Shown here piece after piece: positions 5,656 to 7,291 of a DNA stretch of 7,291 bases. Both the position numbers and the translations under genes were made by a program. The notes below the pieces were generated by a model. That model saw only the letters and a program-made list of their open reading frames with translations, had not been told where the DNA came from and searched no databases. Source of the stretch: Chloroflexi bacterium RBG_13_51_52 (lineage in GTDB: Bacteria > Chloroflexota > Dehalococcoidia > Dehalococcoidales > RBG-16-60-22). Location: assembly GCA_001796525.1 (NCBI GenBank), contig MGMT01000013.1:1-7291 (forward strand). The letters are read 5' to 3'. The number at the start of each line of letters is the position of its first letter. Position 1 is the stretch's first letter.

Positions 5656-7062
5656 TTACTCCAGCCTGACGGTAGTGCCGTAATCAGGCACCAGGGTCTC
5701 GTACCCGGTTTTTTCGTTTAAAAATTTACCGAACTGCTCGGCGGAAGTGGTTTCACCGTGGGTAATGAAAATGCGCTTGGGGTGCACCTCCAGTTTGGAA
5801 AGCCATTTTATAAGGTCATCTCTATCCGCGTGGGCGGAGAATCCGTGAATATGGTCGATCCGGGCGCGGACGGGACACTGCTGGCCGTGGATTCTGACGG
5901 TTTTAGCACCGTCGAGTATCTGTCTGCCCAGCGTGCCGATTGCCTGGTAGCCGACGAATAATACCGTACACTCCGGCCGCGAGATGTTATTGATGAGATG
6001 GTGTTTGATGCGGCCACCGGTGCACATCCCGGAACCGGCGATAATCATGATAGTGCCTTTAATAGCGTTCAGGGCTTTTGATTCGTCGACAGTTTCTACC
6101 ATCTTAAGACCGGGGAAGTCGAAGGGGGAATGATGTTCCTGTAACAGCTCTTTCATATCCCGGTCGAAGAGATTGGAATAGCGCTTGAATACCTCGGTGA
6201 TTTTTATCGCCATCGGGCTATCAAGGAAAACGTCCATGGCGGGTATACGCTTTTTCATCAGCAGGATATTAAGGTAATACAGGATTTCCTGGGCGCGCTG
6301 TAAAGCGAAACTGGGCACGATGATATTGCCGCCGGCGTCAAAGGCTGTCTTGACGATGTCCGCCAGCTCCTCACTGATATCCTTGGTGCCTTCATGCAGG
6401 CGGTCGCCGTAGGTTGATTCCATCACGATGTAATCCGTATAGCGGAACATGCGCGGGTCATGCAGCATGGGGCGATTCCACCGACCGATATCACCGGAGA
6501 AAACGATGCTCCTCTTTTCCTCGCCCTGAATGATACGTATCCTGATCATAGCCGATCCGAGAACATGCCCCGCGTCGAAGAAAGTAGCTTCGATGCCGGG
6601 GCCGATTTCTATCGTATTATTGTATTCGACGTCGGTAAACAGGGGGAATGTCGCCTCGGCATCGGCGACGGTATAGAGGGGGATTTCAGGATAGGGACTT
6701 TTCTTGCCTTCCCTGATATGTCTCTTTTTCTTATAAGCGGCGTCTTCTTCCTGTATATGCGCCGAATCCAGCAGGATGATTTTAGTAATATCGGCGGTGG
6801 CGGGTGTACAGTAGACCCTGCCCTTGAATCCCTCGTTCACCAGTTTGGGCAACAAGCCGGAGTGGTCCAGGTGGGCGTGAGTGATTAAAACAGCATGCAG
6901 TTTGTCCGGCGCGCAGCGGAAAGGTTCCCAGTTTCTATGCTGAAACTCCCTTTCCTGGTAGAGACCGCAATCCACAAGTATGGTCGTATTATTGGCTTCT
7001 ATTAAATAGCGGGAGCCGGTCACGCCGCGGGCAGCGCCCATGAACGTAATATTTATATCCAT
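5656..7062 (-). CDS. Beta-CASP metallo-beta-lactamase-fold protein, probable RNA nuclease
   Basis: 468 residues, the usual length for bacterial CPSF/YSH1-like beta-CASP proteins, which cleave or trim RNA in the cytoplasm with two zinc ions. Metal-binding motifs are complete: HAHLDHSG at 62-69 (motif 2), His166 in DAGHVLGSA (motif 3), Asp191 in SGDIGR (motif 4). Beta-CASP elements follow: MESTYGDR from 214, GNIIVPSFALQRAQEIL from 245, SGMCTGGRIKHHL from 344, HGFSAHADRDDL from 406 and the last motif FITHGE from 432. No S1, KH or RNase J C-terminal domain is attached, so it is not RNase J. Start: ATG with AGGA nine bases upstream (7075-7072), a modest ribosome site. It is the first gene of an operon with the LOG gene, facing away from the arsR gene. 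No convincing minus-strand promoter was found in the divergent spacer. Confidence 0.93.
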   Translation of the reverse strand: MDINITFMGAARGVTGSRYLIEANNTTILVDCGLYQEREFQHRNWEPFRCAPDKLHAVLITHAHLDHSGLLPKLVNEGFKGRVYCTPATADITKIILLDSAHIQEEDAAYKKKRHIREGKKSPYPEIPLYTVADAEATFPLFTDVEYNNTIEIGPGIEATFFDAGHVLGSAMIRIRIIQGEEKRSIVFSGDIGRWNRPMLHDPRMFRYTDYIVMESTYGDRLHEGTKDISEELADIVKTAFDAGGNIIVPSFALQRAQEILYYLNILLMKKRIPAMDVFLDSPMAIKITEVFKRYSNLFDRDMKELLQEHHSPFDFPGLKMVETVDESKALNAIKGTIMIIAGSGMCTGGRIKHHLINNISRPECTVLFVGYQAIGTLGRQILDGAKTVRIHGQQCPVRARIDHIHGFSAHADRDDLIKWLSKLEVHPKRIFITHGETTSAEQFGKFLNEKTGYETLVPDYGTTVRLE

Positions 7063-7132
7063 GATTCGCTTTCCTGTGTTTATTTCATGATAACACCTGC
7101 AGGCAATAGATACCAGTGCTAGAGAATATGCC

Positions 7133-7146
7133 GTATTTGCAAATAC
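7133..7146. promoter_or_regulatory. Perfect 14-bp palindrome, candidate operator
   Basis: GTATTTGCAAATAC is its own reverse complement. It lies in the middle of the spacer between the divergent beta-CASP and arsR genes, the usual place for a dimeric regulator site. It also covers a possible -35 box TTGCAA. Binding by the adjacent ArsR protein is a guess from position. Confidence 0.5.
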
Positions 7147-7159
7147 AGTCTTAAAGGTA

Positions 7160-7188
7160 TTGTATATATGAATATATGCGTATATAAT
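7160..7188 (+). promoter_or_regulatory. Candidate promoter of the arsR gene
   Basis: TTGTAT (7160-7165), a 17-base spacer and a perfect TATAAT (7183-7188). Transcription would start near 7195, leaving a leader of only about 15 bases that just includes the ribosome site. An alternative set is TTGCAA (7137-7142) with TGTATA (7161-7166). The spacer contains ATATAT-GA-ATATAT (7164-7177), an inverted repeat that could be a repressor site. Confidence 0.45.
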
Positions 7189-7209
7189 AATATATTGGAG
7201 GGATGAAAA

Positions 7210-7291
7210 ATGCCTGATAAATATGATTCGGAGCTCTTTAAACTGAAAGCCGAGCTCTGCAAAACGTTCTCCGACCCGAAAAGACTGATGA
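7210..7291 (+). CDS. ArsR-family regulator, 3' end missing
   Basis: Only the first 27 codons are in the window: MPDKYDSELFKLKAELCK followed by TFSDPKRLM. The pattern A(E)LCKTFSDPKRL is the first helix of the winged-helix domain in ArsR/SmtB-type repressors (LADPTRLxIL in many members), which respond to metals, thiols or redox state. GGAGGG (7197-7202) lies seven bases before the ATG. The ATG at 7203 opens only a four-codon frame. Cys17 is in view, but whether it senses anything, and whether the usual metal site is present, cannot be seen. Transcribed away from the beta-CASP gene. Confidence 0.75.
   Translation, partial: MPDKYDSELFKLKAELCKTFSDPKRLM

Noticed and set aside
6460..6888. Plus-strand frame of 142 codons
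   Set aside because: It lies opposite the beta-CASP gene, has no family resemblance, and mirrors the codon pattern of the real gene.
7203..7217. ATG at 7203 as the start of the arsR gene
   Set aside because: It reaches a stop after four codons (ATG AAA AAT GCC TGA). The ATG at 7210 opens the ArsR-like frame.

Overview
The window looks like chromosomal DNA from an anaerobic, moderate-GC bacterium, most likely Chloroflexota of the Dehalococcoidia type. That placement is inference, not proof. It rests on the RecN sequence style (signature ASTGEISR, Walker B FDEIDIGIGG), the ELCKTFSDPKRL-type ArsR start, and lipoproteins with ordinary bacterial lipoboxes. Ribosome sites are strong AGGAGG types and promoters look like sigma-70. 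No rRNA, tRNA, CRISPR array, transposase or integrase gene is visible.

Left part (1-2480): the 3' nine-tenths of recN (DNA repair ATPase) runs off the left edge and ends at 1588. After it come about 300 bases with an inverted repeat and a good promoter, then a gene for a small lipoprotein with a cupredoxin (blue copper) domain. Immediately after that gene, a second, slightly diverged copy of the last ~30 codons of recN appears (2334-2434) with no gene body. The cupredoxin unit is therefore bracketed by two recN 3' ends 837 bases apart, as expected if a small DNA segment carrying its own recN tail was inserted at, or recombined into, the end of recN. The displaced tail carries the 5' arm of a hairpin that probably terminates transcription of the genes facing it.

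Middle part (2483-4811, minus strand): a tightly packed operon, read right to left. It encodes a PadR-family regulator, a membrane protein with an N-terminal HAAS/DUF1700-like domain and a sensor-like multi-helix region, a 48-codon single-helix membrane peptide, and a lipoprotein with eight SGA(S/C) repeats of the GIN/DUF2807 beta-helix type. Genes overlap by 8 bases, are 2 bases apart, or overlap by 3 bases, so translational coupling is likely. One promoter precedes padR and carries a 10-bp direct repeat that could be the PadR operator. The set reads as a regulator plus envelope-sensing module, but its signal is unknown.

Right part (4940-7291): a two-gene minus-strand operon encodes a beta-CASP metallo-beta-lactamase-fold protein (probable RNA nuclease) followed by a LOG-family protein (nucleoside 5'-monophosphate phosphoribohydrolase type). 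A divergent gene at the right edge is the start of an ArsR-type regulator. The 147-base divergent spacer holds a perfect 14-bp palindrome and a likely promoter.
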